DNA of 64,000 bases from Pseudomonas sp. R4-35-07 (GCF_003852235.1 NZ_CP027732.1:372001-436000), one strand, 5' to 3'; shown: positions 1-8,743, counted from the first letter of the stretch. Notes: a model not told the origin generated them from the letters alone. Numbers and translations: made by a program.

Positions 1-764
1 CCAGCGGGCGAAACGCAGTTCGCTGGATCTTACAAACACATGCAGCGACAGCATCACCGTCAGACGGGTAAGTGCCCGGCCTTTATAGGTGTCGATCCGC
101 TCCTGCAGTTCCGGCAGTCGCGATAAGGGTAGAGCAGGGCGATGTACCACTCGCGGGGCTTTGATCAAGCCTTCGAGGTCGTAAGCAGGGTTTGCGGTGA
201 TAAGCCGGAGGCGTTTTGCCTCGCGCATGATGCTCTGCAGGTAGTTTTGTACCCTTAAAGCAACGTCGATCGTTCCGCGCTTCTTGATCGCTTCCAAGGG
301 CTGCATAAGGTCATGGGTGTCGAGATCAACAATGGCGCGTGCGCCGATCAGCGGGAATACGTGGGTTTTGAGGCGGCTCATCACTGTCTTGGAATGGCCT
401 GGTGCCCACTTGGCCGACATTTCCGTATGCCAGTCGAGCGCAACGCTTTCAAAGGTTCTGCCTTTGATCACAGCTTCCGCCTTGGCTTGGTGCTTGGTCT
501 CTATAGGATCAACGCCATCCGCCAGCATTCGCTTAACTTCCAAGCGCTTGCGACGCGCGTCGGCGAGGCCAATGACGGGGTAGTTGCCGAACGAGGTCAG
601 TCCTTCGCGTCCGTCAGGTTTGACGTAACGGAGCCGCCAGAATTTGCGGCCATTGGTTGGACTAGGAGGTAGAGGCCATCGCCGTCGAAAAGCTTGTAAG
701 CGCCGTCGGTGGGCTTGGCTGAGCGGCAAGCCGAATCGGAGAGTGGAGCAGTGGTGCGCGACAT
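1..764 (-). pseudogene. Tyrosine-type integrase, 5' part, frameshifted and cut by window edge
   Basis: The reading frame begins with ATG at 764 (MSRTTAPLSDSACRSAKP) and reads through an N-terminal arm-DNA-binding domain of the DUF4102 type (FDGDGLYLLVQP). At about 652–657 the frame breaks: one C is missing where P4-like integrases continue NGRKFWRLRY. The rest, in the shifted frame, is a normal integrase (KPDGREGLTSFGNYP, then GVDPIETKHQAKAEA, then the start of the core-binding domain) down to base 1. As written, the protein would stop after about 55 residues. The catalytic domain lies outside the window. The gene points away from tRNA-Thr, the usual layout of a genomic island integrated at a tRNA 3' end, with the island extending to the left. 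A sequencing error in the short C run cannot be excluded. Confidence 0.8.
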
Positions 765-792
765 AAGGGTACTCCCCCTTTATCGAATTACC

Positions 793-815
793 TTACCCCT
801 AACACTACCCCTAAA
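793..815. repeat. Tandem TACCCCTAA motifs, possible integrase arm sites
   Basis: The 9-base motif TACCCCTAA occurs at 794–802 and again at 806–814, one helical turn plus (12 bases) apart, between the integrase start and the tRNA-Thr 3' end. Direct repeats of this kind in an integrase attachment region are commonly arm-type binding sites. That role is inferred from position only. Confidence 0.4.
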
Positions 816-865
816 ACGGTTGGAATCCACCAGTTTCTGACGGAAACCGATGGAACGCCAAAACG

Positions 866-892
866 AAAAAACCCGCCAGAAGGCGGGTTTTT
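866..892. terminator. Rho-independent terminator after tRNA-Thr
   Basis: A 7-base GC stem (ACCCGCC / GGCGGGT) with a short AGAA loop is flanked by A and T runs on either side, so it can terminate on both strands. On the minus strand it lies about 45 bases past the tRNA-Thr 3' end. Confidence 0.7.
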
Positions 893-935
893 CGGGGGTT
901 CCAGAGATTTTGAAAGCCTTCTATGGAGCCTTGTA

Positions 936-1011
<76 letters not shown>

Positions 1012-1339
1012 GTGTTAGGGCGACGATTATAGCGATTGAAAAGGTTCTGTAAACCCCTGAATTCTGACTATTTTTGCAAACGCTGCGGTTTTTTGCGGTC
1101 ACCGTGTTTTTTAACCAATGTCACTGCTTGAAAATGCGCGCAGACAGCGCTCAGGGAAAAGCCATTAAATTGACTTTTTACCGTTCATCCAGAAAGCACA
1201 AAACAAAAACATCAAAATAATGACACGCCCTACCCGTTGCCACAGAATGCACAAACAAGGACGCCTATAATAAGACCTGCGGTAAGTATCCGCGCTTGCC
1301 GAGCTTCACGTCTTAACGCTGCGTCGTGAGGAGCAGGTT
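1012..1339. other. Gene-free stretch upstream of the bcsQ-like gene
   Basis: No convincing coding region. It is AT-richer than its surroundings and holds a TATAAT hexamer at 1266–1271, which could be the -10 of the following gene, but I find no well-spaced -35. A GAGGAG ribosome binding site lies at 1328–1333 just before the ATG at 1340. Confidence 0.4.
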
Positions 1340-2233
1340 ATGAGCCTTAGCAGAGAAATCCTGGCGTTGTTCGGCAAGGATGTCGCCCATGACGCCGATG
1401 GCATCAATGCGCGAATGCACTTTTTCGGCAGTGTCCCTGAACAATCCCATCTCCAACCGCTGGTTACCCCTGTGTTGCGCCCAAAAATAGTGGCGCTGGT
1501 GTCGATCAATGGCGGTGTCGGGCGCAGCACGCTGGTTACGGCGTTGAGCAGCGGTTTGCAGCGCCACGGTGAGTCGGTGGTGGCGTTGGACCTGGACCCG
1601 CAGAATGCCTTGCACCATCACTTTGGCGTAAGTTCCACCTTGCCAGGAATCGGGCGCACCAGTCTGGAGCATGGGCAATGGGGACCGCTGCAGCAGTTGG
1701 GGTTTGCCGGTTGTCAGGTGATCACCTTCGGCGATGTCGATATTCAGCAGCAGGAGAATCTGGAGCGTTGGCTCAAGCATGAGCCCGATTGGTTGGCGCA
1801 GCGTCTGGCGTCCCTGGGCTTGAGCGAGCGGCAGACGGTGATTATCGATACGCCCGCCGGCAATAACGTCTATTTCCATCAGGCGCTGAACGTGGCCGAT
1901 GTGGTGTTGCTTATTGTGCAGCCGGACGCTGCGTGCCTTGGTACGTTGGATCATCTGGACACGCTGCTCGCCCCGTACCTTGAGGGCCAGTGCCCACCGG
2001 CTGTGCACGTAGTGGTCAACCAGGTGGATGAAAGCAATGCCTTTAGCCTGGACATGGTTGAGGCATTCAAACATCGGCTTGGCACAGACCTGCTGGAGGT
2101 GCATCGCGACATGGCGATCAACGAGGCATTGGCCTTCGCGGCCGACCCGTTGGATAACGTGACCAAACGGCTCGCCAGTGACGATATCAGTGCGTTGTGC
2201 CTGCTGCTGAAGGCGCCGAGGAAAACCGTGTGA
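1340..2233 (+). CDS. bcsQ: Cellulose biosynthesis ParA/MinD-like ATPase (BcsQ/WssA type), orphan
   Basis: A 297-residue protein of the BcsQ/YhjQ family, which in cellulose-making bacteria localises the synthase at the cell pole. The deviant P-loop (residues about 54–64) reads NGGVGRSTL: the signature lysine is absent, as in other BcsQ proteins. Family-like segments follow, including VALDLDPQNA (switch), FGDVDIQQQEN (compare FGQLSIEEQEN of E. coli YhjQ) and VIIDTPAG. An extra N-terminal stretch of about 45 residues precedes the ATPase domain. A GAGGAG ribosome site supports the start. In P. fluorescens strains that make cellulose, this gene (wssA) opens the wss operon. Here the next gene is an unrelated methyltransferase on the other strand, so the partner genes are missing and the protein may have no job. 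It could be a remnant of a deleted operon, or could serve a synthase elsewhere. Confidence 0.82.
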   Translation: MSLSREILALFGKDVAHDADGINARMHFFGSVPEQSHLQPLVTPVLRPKIVALVSINGGVGRSTLVTALSSGLQRHGESVVALDLDPQNALHHHFGVSSTLPGIGRTSLEHGQWGPLQQLGFAGCQVITFGDVDIQQQENLERWLKHEPDWLAQRLASLGLSERQTVIIDTPAGNNVYFHQALNVADVVLLIVQPDAACLGTLDHLDTLLAPYLEGQCPPAVHVVVNQVDESNAFSLDMVEAFKHRLGTDLLEVHRDMAINEALAFAADPLDNVTKRLASDDISALCLLLKAPRKTV

Positions 2234-2474
2234 AAGCGCGGTTTATATGGTTTACGCCAGATGCTTATGCACAATCGGTTGGTAACGGGGGTTGCTGAAC
2301 GGCCATTTTGTGGAGCCGTTCTCAATACGCTGCAACTGCCTGTTTTGCGTGCGTTTTATTGTGTGAACAAAAAATGACCAGCGCTGCTTTTGGGCTGTAG
2401 CGCTGATGGCTACAGCTTTGGCAAAGAATTCATCAACAGAGTTATCCACAGGGCGCGGTAGGAAGTTTTGCCCC
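2234..2474. other. Junction after bcsQ with two DnaA-box matches
   Basis: This stretch follows the orphan bcsQ stop codon where a bcsA (wssB) gene would be expected. A GTG overlapping the bcsQ stop opens only 22 codons before TGA, so no synthase remains. Two perfect matches to the DnaA box TTATNCACA occur, TTATGCACA at 2265–2273 and TTATCCACA at 2442–2450. No origin genes are near, so these are probably chance or regulatory. Confidence 0.35.
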
Positions 2475-3662
2475 TTAATCGCGCTCGGCGAGCACCATCA
2501 GGTTGCGTGGGGTGAGGGTGGGTTCACAGAAGCTGCCGAGCTCGACGCTGTAGCCGTGCTCCACCAGAAATAACGCGCGATCCAGTATCAGCCACATTTC
2601 CAGCGGGCGGCGAAACAGGCCTCGGACCAGTTCCAGGTTTCGCACCTCGGCCAGCCGGCGCCAGCCGTGTGCTTCCAGCTCCCCCCAATCCTGTTCACCG
2701 GTGGATAAACCCTTGAGGCTCGCCAGCTCCCGGCAATAGTCAGCGAAGGATTTACCCAGCCACTTCGTGGGCAGGGACGGCGTGGGCAGGTAGTCGTCGC
2801 AACCGCGTAGCTGCCGTTGCAGTCGGTCGAAGCCCAGGCGTCGGGCCATGGAGGTATCGCGTTGCCGGCGTACGCGGTTGCCAGCAGTGACGGTTTCGCT
2901 TAGCGGCAGGCCCAGATCATCGATCGACAAGTGCAATGCTGACGCGCGCCCGGTCGTGGACAGCGCTTGATAGTGGTCGGCGCCGATGCGGTTATAGCAG
3001 CACGGCGCCAGCGCCAGTTGCTTGCAGCCGGCTGCGCTGGCCAGTTGCAGCATGCGCACGTGCAGGTCGCCGCAGGCATGCAGGGCGACGGGTGTGTGCT
3101 CGGGGCTGATCGCCACATCCGCCATCACGTCTTGCAGGCGATGGGTAACGCGCAAGCCGTGGTGATCACTCAAAGCTGTGCCGGAGGCAATCAGGGCCGG
3201 GTCATATTCCAGGCAGGTCAGCTGTTGGCCGGGTTGCAACAGGCGGCGGCCGAGATGGCCTTTACCGGCGCACCAGTCCAGCCAGTGGTGGGGCTCTGCG
3301 GCAAAATTCAGGGCGGCGCCGAAGGCTTCGATCTGTTGCCACTTGCGCCCCGGAACGTCGACATCCAGGCGATGGCGAGCGCGTGCAAGCGCGTGTGTCG
3401 GCAATTTGTCCACGGCGCTGAGGCGCAGCGCCTGTGCGGCCAACTGTGGAAAAGGCGCGGGCGCCGGCAGGTCGTGGGGGTGATTGTGGCTGGCTTCGGC
3501 GTCGTCCAGCGAGCGTTGGCGTAGCCACTGCGCTAGCGCGGGATGTGCGGTTTCCCAGGGCAATAGAAGCTGGGTAAAGGGCCGCGGTCGCCACAGCCCC
3601 TGGTGCTCGATCAGAAACCCATCCAGTGCCTGGAAGCGTGCCTCAACGTCCTTGGCATGCAT
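2475..3662 (-). CDS. SAM-dependent methyltransferase with CCYN motif
   Basis: A 395-residue protein with a class I methyltransferase core in its middle: DWCAGKGHLGRRL (SAM-binding glycine loop, about residues 138–150), LEYDP (acidic end of strand 2), ALHACGDL, and a CCYN signature in LAPCCYNRI. This CCYN variant belongs to a family with proteins annotated only as methyltransferase; the substrate (RNA or protein) is not known to me. The ATG at 3662 overlaps the end of the upstream permease gene by 20 bases, so the gene is probably translated as the last member of the ABC transporter operon. Confidence 0.75.
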   Translation of the reverse strand: MHAKDVEARFQALDGFLIEHQGLWRPRPFTQLLLPWETAHPALAQWLRQRSLDDAEASHNHPHDLPAPAPFPQLAAQALRLSAVDKLPTHALARARHRLDVDVPGRKWQQIEAFGAALNFAAEPHHWLDWCAGKGHLGRRLLQPGQQLTCLEYDPALIASGTALSDHHGLRVTHRLQDVMADVAISPEHTPVALHACGDLHVRMLQLASAAGCKQLALAPCCYNRIGADHYQALSTTGRASALHLSIDDLGLPLSETVTAGNRVRRQRDTSMARRLGFDRLQRQLRGCDDYLPTPSLPTKWLGKSFADYCRELASLKGLSTGEQDWGELEAHGWRRLAEVRNLELVRGLFRRPLEMWLILDRALFLVEHGYSVELGSFCEPTLTPRNLMVLAERD

Positions 3663-4374
3663 CGACGCGCAGCCATTTTTCCAGGAGTTTGAAACCGCGC
3701 ACCAGCACGTAGGCCATCACCAGGTAGAACAGCCCGGCCGCAAAGAAGATCTCCACCGGCAGGTAGGTACGGGCGATGATGGTCCGGGCCATGCCGGTCA
3801 GTTCCAGCAAGGTCACGGTACTGGCCAGGGCGCTGGCCTTGAGCATCAGGATCACTTCGTTGCTGTAGGCCGGCAGGCCGATACGCGAGGCGCGGGGCAG
3901 GATGATGTAGAACAGTGTCTTGGGCCTGGACATGCCCAGGGCGCGAGCTGCTTCGATCTCGCCTGGGGGAATGGCCTGGATCGCGCCGCGCAGGATTTCA
4001 GCGATATAGGCGGCGGTGTGCAGGGTCATGGTGGCGGTGGCGCACCAGAACGGATCGCGCAGGTAGGGCCACATGAAGCTGCCACGCACGCTGTCGAATT
4101 GCGCCAGGCCGTAGTAGACCAGGAACAACTGCACCAGCAACGGCGTGCCACGGAAGAAGAAAATGTAGGCATAGGGCAGGGCGCTCACGTACCAGCGGCG
4201 CGAAGAGCGAGCGATGCCCAGTGGGATCGCCAGCAGCAGGCCGGCAATCACGGCGATTGCCACCAGCTCCAGGGTCAGCGTCGCGCCCTGGGCCAATTTG
4301 GGCAGCCATTTGATGATCACGGCCCAGTTCAGGCCCAGGTCGAAATGCGACAGCCAGCTGTAATCAGCACTCAT
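3643..4374 (-). CDS. hisM: Polar amino acid ABC transporter permease, HisM type
   Basis: A 243-residue inner-membrane permease starting MSADYSWLSHF. It has the PAAT family permease layout of about five membrane segments and the cytoplasmic coupling loop EIEAARALGMS (EAA motif), which contacts the ATPase. Together with HisQ it would form the membrane channel of a type I importer for basic or polar amino acids. The ATG overlaps the hisQ stop by four bases (ATGA, 4371–4374), indicating translational coupling. A longer in-frame reading upstream is possible but would overlap hisQ deeply and lacks family support. The exact substrate cannot be read from sequence. Confidence 0.88.
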   Translation of the reverse strand: MSADYSWLSHFDLGLNWAVIIKWLPKLAQGATLTLELVAIAVIAGLLLAIPLGIARSSRRWYVSALPYAYIFFFRGTPLLVQLFLVYYGLAQFDSVRGSFMWPYLRDPFWCATATMTLHTAAYIAEILRGAIQAIPPGEIEAARALGMSRPKTLFYIILPRASRIGLPAYSNEVILMLKASALASTVTLLELTGMARTIIARTYLPVEIFFAAGLFYLVMAYVLVRGFKLLEKWLRVDACQGR

Positions 4375-5066
4375 TGGGCGCTCCTTGCAAAGCCGCGGGC
4401 GGCGCGTTTTTCCAGGAAGTGCATGCTGGTCATGGCGAGCACGGTCAGGCCGAGGTACATGAAGGCGGCGACCATGAAAAAGGTGAACGGCTGCTTGGTC
4501 ACGGTCACGCCGATCTGCGCGTGGCGCATGATCTCTTCCAGGCCGATCACCGATACCAGCGCGGTGTCCTTCATCAGGATCATGAACAGATTGCCCAGTC
4601 CCGGCAGGGCGATGCGCCACATCTGCGGCATGATCAGCCGCGTGAAAATCCGAAATTTCGACAGCCCCAACGCCACACCGGCTTCACGGTGGCCCTTGGG
4701 AATGGCGAGGATCGCACCGCGAAACACTTCCGTGGCGTAGGCGCCAAAGCACAGGCCCAGGGCGATGACGCCGGCGGCAAAGGCGCTCAGGGACAGGTCG
4801 GGGTTACCGAAGAATTCCCCTAGGGCACGCATCAGATTGACGGTGCCGAAATAAATCAGCAGCACCCACAGCAACTCGGGAATACCGCGAACGATGGTCG
4901 AATAAGCACCGCCCAGCCATTGCAACGGCTTGTACGGTGAAGTCTTGGCCAAGGCGCCGGCCAGGCCGAGCACCAGCCCAAGGCACAGGGCCGTGAGCGC
5001 CAGTTTGACGGTCATCAGCGCGCCGGCGGCAAGGGCCGGGCCGAATCCGTAGAGGTCGAAATTCAT
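4371..5066 (-). CDS. hisQ: Polar amino acid ABC transporter permease, HisQ type
   Basis: A 231-residue membrane protein (MNFDLYGFGPALAAGALMTV) with the PAAT permease fold and an EAA-like loop (GHREAGVALGLSKF, about residues 145–158). It would pair with HisM in the transmembrane core of an amino acid importer. It lies 74 bases after the binding-protein gene, separated by a strong hairpin (5101–5126), and overlaps hisM by four bases. The arrangement ATPase, binding protein, HisQ, HisM resembles the corresponding P. aeruginosa locus upstream of mutY. Confidence 0.88.
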   Translation of the reverse strand: MNFDLYGFGPALAAGALMTVKLALTALCLGLVLGLAGALAKTSPYKPLQWLGGAYSTIVRGIPELLWVLLIYFGTVNLMRALGEFFGNPDLSLSAFAAGVIALGLCFGAYATEVFRGAILAIPKGHREAGVALGLSKFRIFTRLIMPQMWRIALPGLGNLFMILMKDTALVSVIGLEEIMRHAQIGVTVTKQPFTFFMVAAFMYLGLTVLAMTSMHFLEKRAARGFARSAQ

Positions 5067-5100
5067 GGTGTTTTCATATCGCGGCAGGCATTGCTGGAAG

Positions 5101-5126
5101 CCGGCGCGCTCGGCTGAGCGCGCCGG
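5101..5126 (-). promoter_or_regulatory. Intercistronic hairpin between binding protein and hisQ
   Basis: The sequence CCGGCGCGCT-CGGCTG-AGCGCGCCGG forms a 10-base perfect GC-rich stem with no T run on the minus strand. Such hairpins after a binding-protein gene usually stabilise the upstream mRNA end, giving more binding protein than permease. The role is inferred from position and shape. Confidence 0.6.
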
Positions 5127-5140
5127 TCAGGCCGTTCAGA

Positions 5141-5893
5141 TCATTCGATGCTGAACGGGAAGTACTTGTCGTTGATCTTCTTGTAGGTGCCGTCTGCCTT
5201 GATCTCTGCCAGGGCTTTGTTCAGGCGCTCGCGCAGCGGGTCGCCCTTGCGCACTGCGATACCGATCTTGTCGCTCTCCACAACCGGGTCGCCCTTGAAT
5301 TCATAGGCCGAACCGTCTTTGCTCTTGAGCCATTCGTACTGCACGTACTTGTCGGCCAGGATGCCGTCCAGGCGGCCGGAAGTCAGGTCGAGGTAGGCGT
5401 TTTCCTGGGTGTCATACAGCTTGGCCTCGGTGTCCGGCAGCTTGTCTTCCAGGTAGGTGCCAGCCAGGGTCGCACGTTGTGCACCGATCACCTTGCCCTT
5501 GAGGTAGGCGGCGTCGGGCTTGAAGTCGGCGGTGGCTTTTGGCGCGATGAACTGCAGCTTGTTGGAGTAGTACGGGTCGGTGAAGTCGACAGCCTGCTTG
5601 CGCTCATCGGTGATCGACAGCGAGGACACCAGGAAGTCGAATTTCTTGGCGTTCAGGGCCGGGATGATGCCGTCCCAGTCGGACACATACACTTCGCACT
5701 TCTCGACTTTCATCTTGGCGCACAGGGCGTCGCCGATGTCTTTGTCGAAACCGACGACATTGCCACTGGCGTCTTTATTGTTGAAGGGTGGGTAGGCCGC
5801 TTCGATCCCCATTTTCAAGGTTTCTGCCATGGCCGTGGCGCTGAACGCCATCGAGACGGCCGCGGCCAGAAGGAATTTTTTATAGGTCTGCAT
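5141..5893 (-). CDS. Periplasmic polar amino acid-binding protein (ArgT/HisJ family)
   Basis: A 250-residue solute-binding protein of family 3. It has a clear Sec signal peptide (KKFLLAAAVSMAFSATAMA, cleavage after AMA at about residue 23). Family motifs follow: the start of lobe 1 MGIEAAYPPFN, GFDKDIGDALC, the ligand-site loops SSLSITDER and DFTDPYYSN, and GAQRATLAGTY. These resemble lysine/arginine/ornithine- and histidine-binding proteins, so a basic amino acid ligand is likely, but specificity is not settled. It lies just after the ATPase gene (13-base gap) in one operon. Confidence 0.88.
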   Translation of the reverse strand: MQTYKKFLLAAAVSMAFSATAMAETLKMGIEAAYPPFNNKDASGNVVGFDKDIGDALCAKMKVEKCEVYVSDWDGIIPALNAKKFDFLVSSLSITDERKQAVDFTDPYYSNKLQFIAPKATADFKPDAAYLKGKVIGAQRATLAGTYLEDKLPDTEAKLYDTQENAYLDLTSGRLDGILADKYVQYEWLKSKDGSAYEFKGDPVVESDKIGIAVRKGDPLRERLNKALAEIKADGTYKKINDKYFPFSIE

Positions 5894-5906
5894 GCATGTT
5901 GCTCCG

Positions 5907-6680
5907 TTAGCGGTTGCTGGACATGAATTGTTTGCAGCGCGCCGAAAGCGGGTTGTCGAACACCTGCTGTGGCGATCCTTGCTCTTCGACCAGGCCCTGG
6001 TGCAGGAACACCACCTCGCTGGACACTTGGCGGGCGAAGCCCATTTCGTGAGTGACCAGCAGCATGGTGCGGCCTTCTTCGGCCAGCGCGCGGATCACAT
6101 TAAGTACTTCCTGGACCATTTCCGGGTCAAGCGCCGACGTCGGCTCATCGAACAGAATGACCTTGGGCTGCATCGCCAACGTACGCGCAATCGCTGCGCG
6201 CTGTTGCTGGCCGCCGGACAGTTGCGCCGGGTAGGCGTGGCGCTTGTCGGCGATGCCGACCTTGGCCAGCAGGGCCTCGGCCACTTCTATCGCCTCGGCC
6301 TTGCTCTGGCCGAGCACGCGGCGAGGCGCCTCGATGATGTTGTCGAGGATGCTCATGTGCGGCCACAGGTTAAAGTTTTGAAACACAAAACCGATTTCGC
6401 TGCGCAGGCGGTTGATCTGCTTGCCGTCGGCGGCCATCAACTCGCCGTTTTTTGCGGCCTTGAGCTTGAGTTCTTCGCCGGCCACCAGGATCTGGCCCTG
6501 GTGCGGGTTTTCCAGCAGGTTGATGCAGCGCAGGAAGGTGGACTTGCCGGAGCCGGAGGAACCCAGGATCGAGATCACATCGCCGTCGCGAGCGGTCAGC
6601 GAGATACCTTTGAGTACCTCCAGCTCACCGTAGCGTTTGTGCAAGTTGCGGATTTCAAGCGCGGGCGCGGCCTCGGCCAT
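5907..6680 (-). CDS. hisP: Amino acid ABC transporter ATP-binding protein, HisP type
   Basis: A 257-residue ATPase with all nucleotide-binding motifs: Walker A GSSGSGKST (about residues 40–48), Q-loop VFQNFNLWPH, signature LSGGQQQR, Walker B VILFDEP, D-loop SALDPE and switch histidine VTHEMGF. It powers the HisQ/HisM permease pair. It is the first gene of the four-gene transporter operon, with the methyltransferase possibly fifth. The ATG at 6680 is the only reasonable start. Confidence 0.9.
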   Translation of the reverse strand: MAEAAPALEIRNLHKRYGELEVLKGISLTARDGDVISILGSSGSGKSTFLRCINLLENPHQGQILVAGEELKLKAAKNGELMAADGKQINRLRSEIGFVFQNFNLWPHMSILDNIIEAPRRVLGQSKAEAIEVAEALLAKVGIADKRHAYPAQLSGGQQQRAAIARTLAMQPKVILFDEPTSALDPEMVQEVLNVIRALAEEGRTMLLVTHEMGFARQVSSEVVFLHQGLVEEQGSPQQVFDNPLSARCKQFMSSNR

Positions 6681-7126
6681 GTGCGGTCCTCATTGTGTGC
6701 ATTGCATTCCTGCTGTTGGGCCGCCTTCCTGGCGAGGCGCCAAGCTAGCATAGCGTTTGGATGACAGCCAACAGCGCTGCGGACGGTTAACAGGTGGTCT
6801 GCGGCAGGGTGTCGCATCGGCGCAGCAGCGTGTCGCGCCATCAACAACTAACAGACGTCTGGACCTGGCCAATCCACAGGCTTCGCGTAAAAAAGGGCGC
6901 GATGGTGCCAGCTTTGGCCGGGTGTTGGAAGGGTTAACCGGGTAAACGGTGTATATCGGCCCTTTTATAGAGCGCCGCCTACTTTTTGTGTGTGTTTTTG
7001 GTGCGCTCTTGCGCTATGAAAATGGGTCGCTCGGTAACGCTATAGCGAAATGCCATTGTTCTCAATGACTTGCGACGACTGAGGGATTGTCCTACAGCCC
7101 GCGTAAATCCAGGCTTTGTAACATTT
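6681..7126. other. Long divergent intergenic region before gabP and hisP
   Basis: About 450 bases with no supported gene. It must hold the promoter of the leftward ABC transporter operon and the control region of gabP. A GGTGCG half-site resembling one arm of an NtrC site occurs at about 6999–7005, but without a matching second arm. Nothing else stands out. Confidence 0.4.
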
Positions 7127-7142
7127 TGGCGCAAAACTTGCG
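7127..7142 (+). promoter_or_regulatory. Sigma-54 (RpoN) promoter of gabP
   Basis: TGGCGC-AAAAC-TTGCG matches the -24/-12 consensus TGGCAC-N5-TTGCA with correct spacing between the GG and GC dinucleotides. It lies 93 bases before the gabP start codon, so transcription would begin near 7153. A nitrogen-responsive activator (NtrC or CbrB type) would be needed. Confidence 0.65.
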
Positions 7143-7234
7143 TAAAAAATAAAGAACGCCCTGTTGGTTTCTTTTCACGAGAAAGACTGCGGGCCGGGCG
7201 AACCGTTTTCGCAATTCCTCCCAAAGGTGTGTCA

Positions 7235-8626
7235 ATGAGTAGTACGCAAAGCTGCAATGACCTCGAACAGGGGCTTAAACCGCGTCACGTGACCATGCTC
7301 TCGATTGCCGGGGTGATTGGTGCCGGTTTATTTGTGGGCTCCGGCCACGCGATTGCCGCCGCCGGCCCCGCTGTACTGCTGGCGTATGCCGCTGCGGGTA
7401 CGCTGGTGGTACTGGTGATGCGCATGTTGGCCGAAATGGCCGTTGCCTCGCCGGACACCGGTTCGTTTTCTACTTACGCCGACCGTGCGATCGGCCACTG
7501 GGCCGGGTTTACCATCGGCTGGCTGTACTGGTGGTTCTGGGTGCTGGTGATTCCGTTGGAAGCCAACGCGGCCGCGACCATCCTGCATGCCTGGTTCCCG
7601 GGCGTAGCCATTTGGGCCTTCACCCTGATCATCACCTTGCTGCTGACGGCGACCAACCTGTTCAGCGTGAAGAACTACGGTGAGTTCGAGTTCTGGTTCG
7701 CGCTGATCAAGGTCGTGGCGATCGTGGGCTTTGTCATCCTCGGCCTGGCGGCGATTTTCGGCTTTTTACCCACCAGCCAGGTCAGCGGTGTGTCGCACCT
7801 GTTCGATACCCAAGGCTTTATGCCGAACGGCATGGGCGCGGTGCTGGCGGCGATCCTGACCACCATGTTCTCGTTCATGGGTACTGAGATCGTGACCATC
7901 GCCGCCGCAGAATCGAAGAACCCCGGCCAGCAAATCACCAAGGCCACCAACTCGGTGATCTGGCGGATTGGTTTGTTCTATCTCTTGTCGATTTTCATCG
8001 TCGTGTCCTTGGTGCCTTGGAATGATCCGACGCTGGCTGCCGTGGGTTCCTACCAGACCGTGCTCGAGCGCATGGGCATCCCGAATGCCAAGCTGATCGT
8101 CGACCTGGTGGTATTGGTTGCCGTGACCAGCTGCCTCAACTCGGCGCTGTACACCGCCTCGCGCATGCTGTTCTCCCTGGGCCGTCGTGGCGACGCCCCG
8201 GCTGTGGCCAAGCGCACCAATAAAAGCGGCACGCCCTACTGGGCCGTGTTGCTGTCCACGGGCGCTGCGTTCCTGGCGGTGTTTGCCAACTATGTGGCGC
8301 CGGCGGCGGTGTTCGAATTCCTGCTGGCCAGTTCGGGCGCCATTGCCTTGCTGGTGTATCTGGTGATTGCCGTGTCGCAACTGCGCATGCGTCAGAAGCG
8401 TACGGCGGCGGGTGAGAAGATTGTGTTCAAGATGTGGCTGTTCCCAGGCCTGACCTACGCGGTGATGGTCTTTATCGTGGGCACGCTGACCATCATGCTG
8501 TTCCAGGAAGCGCACCGTGTTGAGATCATCGCGACAGGGATCCTGAGCTTGCTGGTGGTGTTGGCGGGGCTGTTTGTTGCGAGTCGTCGCAAGGCCCAGA
8601 GAATGGGCACTCCCGTACTGAACTGA
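7235..8626 (+). CDS. gabP: 4-aminobutyrate (GABA) permease
   Basis: A 463-residue amino acid/polyamine/organocation transporter with about 12 membrane segments. It matches E. coli GabP closely along its length: LKPRHVTMLSIAGVIGAGLF at the N-terminus, then SFSTYADRAIGHWAGFTIGW, then KNYGEFEFW, then TMFSFMGTEIVTIAAAES and SRRGDAPAV. It would import GABA by proton symport. The ATG at 7235 is chosen because it sits at the family start; an in-frame upstream extension has no homology. A sigma-54 promoter lies 93 bases upstream, so expression probably responds to nitrogen limitation. A REPIN follows the stop codon. Confidence 0.9.
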   Translation: MSSTQSCNDLEQGLKPRHVTMLSIAGVIGAGLFVGSGHAIAAAGPAVLLAYAAAGTLVVLVMRMLAEMAVASPDTGSFSTYADRAIGHWAGFTIGWLYWWFWVLVIPLEANAAATILHAWFPGVAIWAFTLIITLLLTATNLFSVKNYGEFEFWFALIKVVAIVGFVILGLAAIFGFLPTSQVSGVSHLFDTQGFMPNGMGAVLAAILTTMFSFMGTEIVTIAAAESKNPGQQITKATNSVIWRIGLFYLLSIFIVVSLVPWNDPTLAAVGSYQTVLERMGIPNAKLIVDLVVLVAVTSCLNSALYTASRMLFSLGRRGDAPAVAKRTNKSGTPYWAVLLSTGAAFLAVFANYVAPAAVFEFLLASSGAIALLVYLVIAVSQLRMRQKRTAAGEKIVFKMWLFPGLTYAVMVFIVGTLTIMLFQEAHRVEIIATGILSLLVVLAGLFVASRRKAQRMGTPVLN

Positions 8627-8643
8627 CGAAATGCAGATCAAAA

Positions 8644-8732
8644 TGTGGGAGGGGGCTTGCTCCCGATGACGGTGGGTCAGTTAGCAAATAAGTGACTGAC
8701 ACACTGCCATCGGGAGCAAGCCCCCTCCCACA
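8644..8732. repeat. REPIN 1 (inverted REP pair)
   Basis: Two REP arms, TGTGGGAGGGGGCTTGCTCC and its reverse complement, face each other around a divergent centre. The whole can fold as one long hairpin. It lies between gabP and the convergent gene at 8744. Confidence 0.95.
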
Positions 8733-8743
8733 TTTGGTATGTG

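Noticed and set aside
284..672. Plus-strand frames at 284–583 and 313–672
   Set aside because: They lie antisense to the integrase reading frame, which has recognisable domain motifs.
2440..2452. Replication origin suggested by DnaA boxes
   Set aside because: Only two boxes, no AT-rich unwinding element and no dnaA, dnaN or rpmH nearby.
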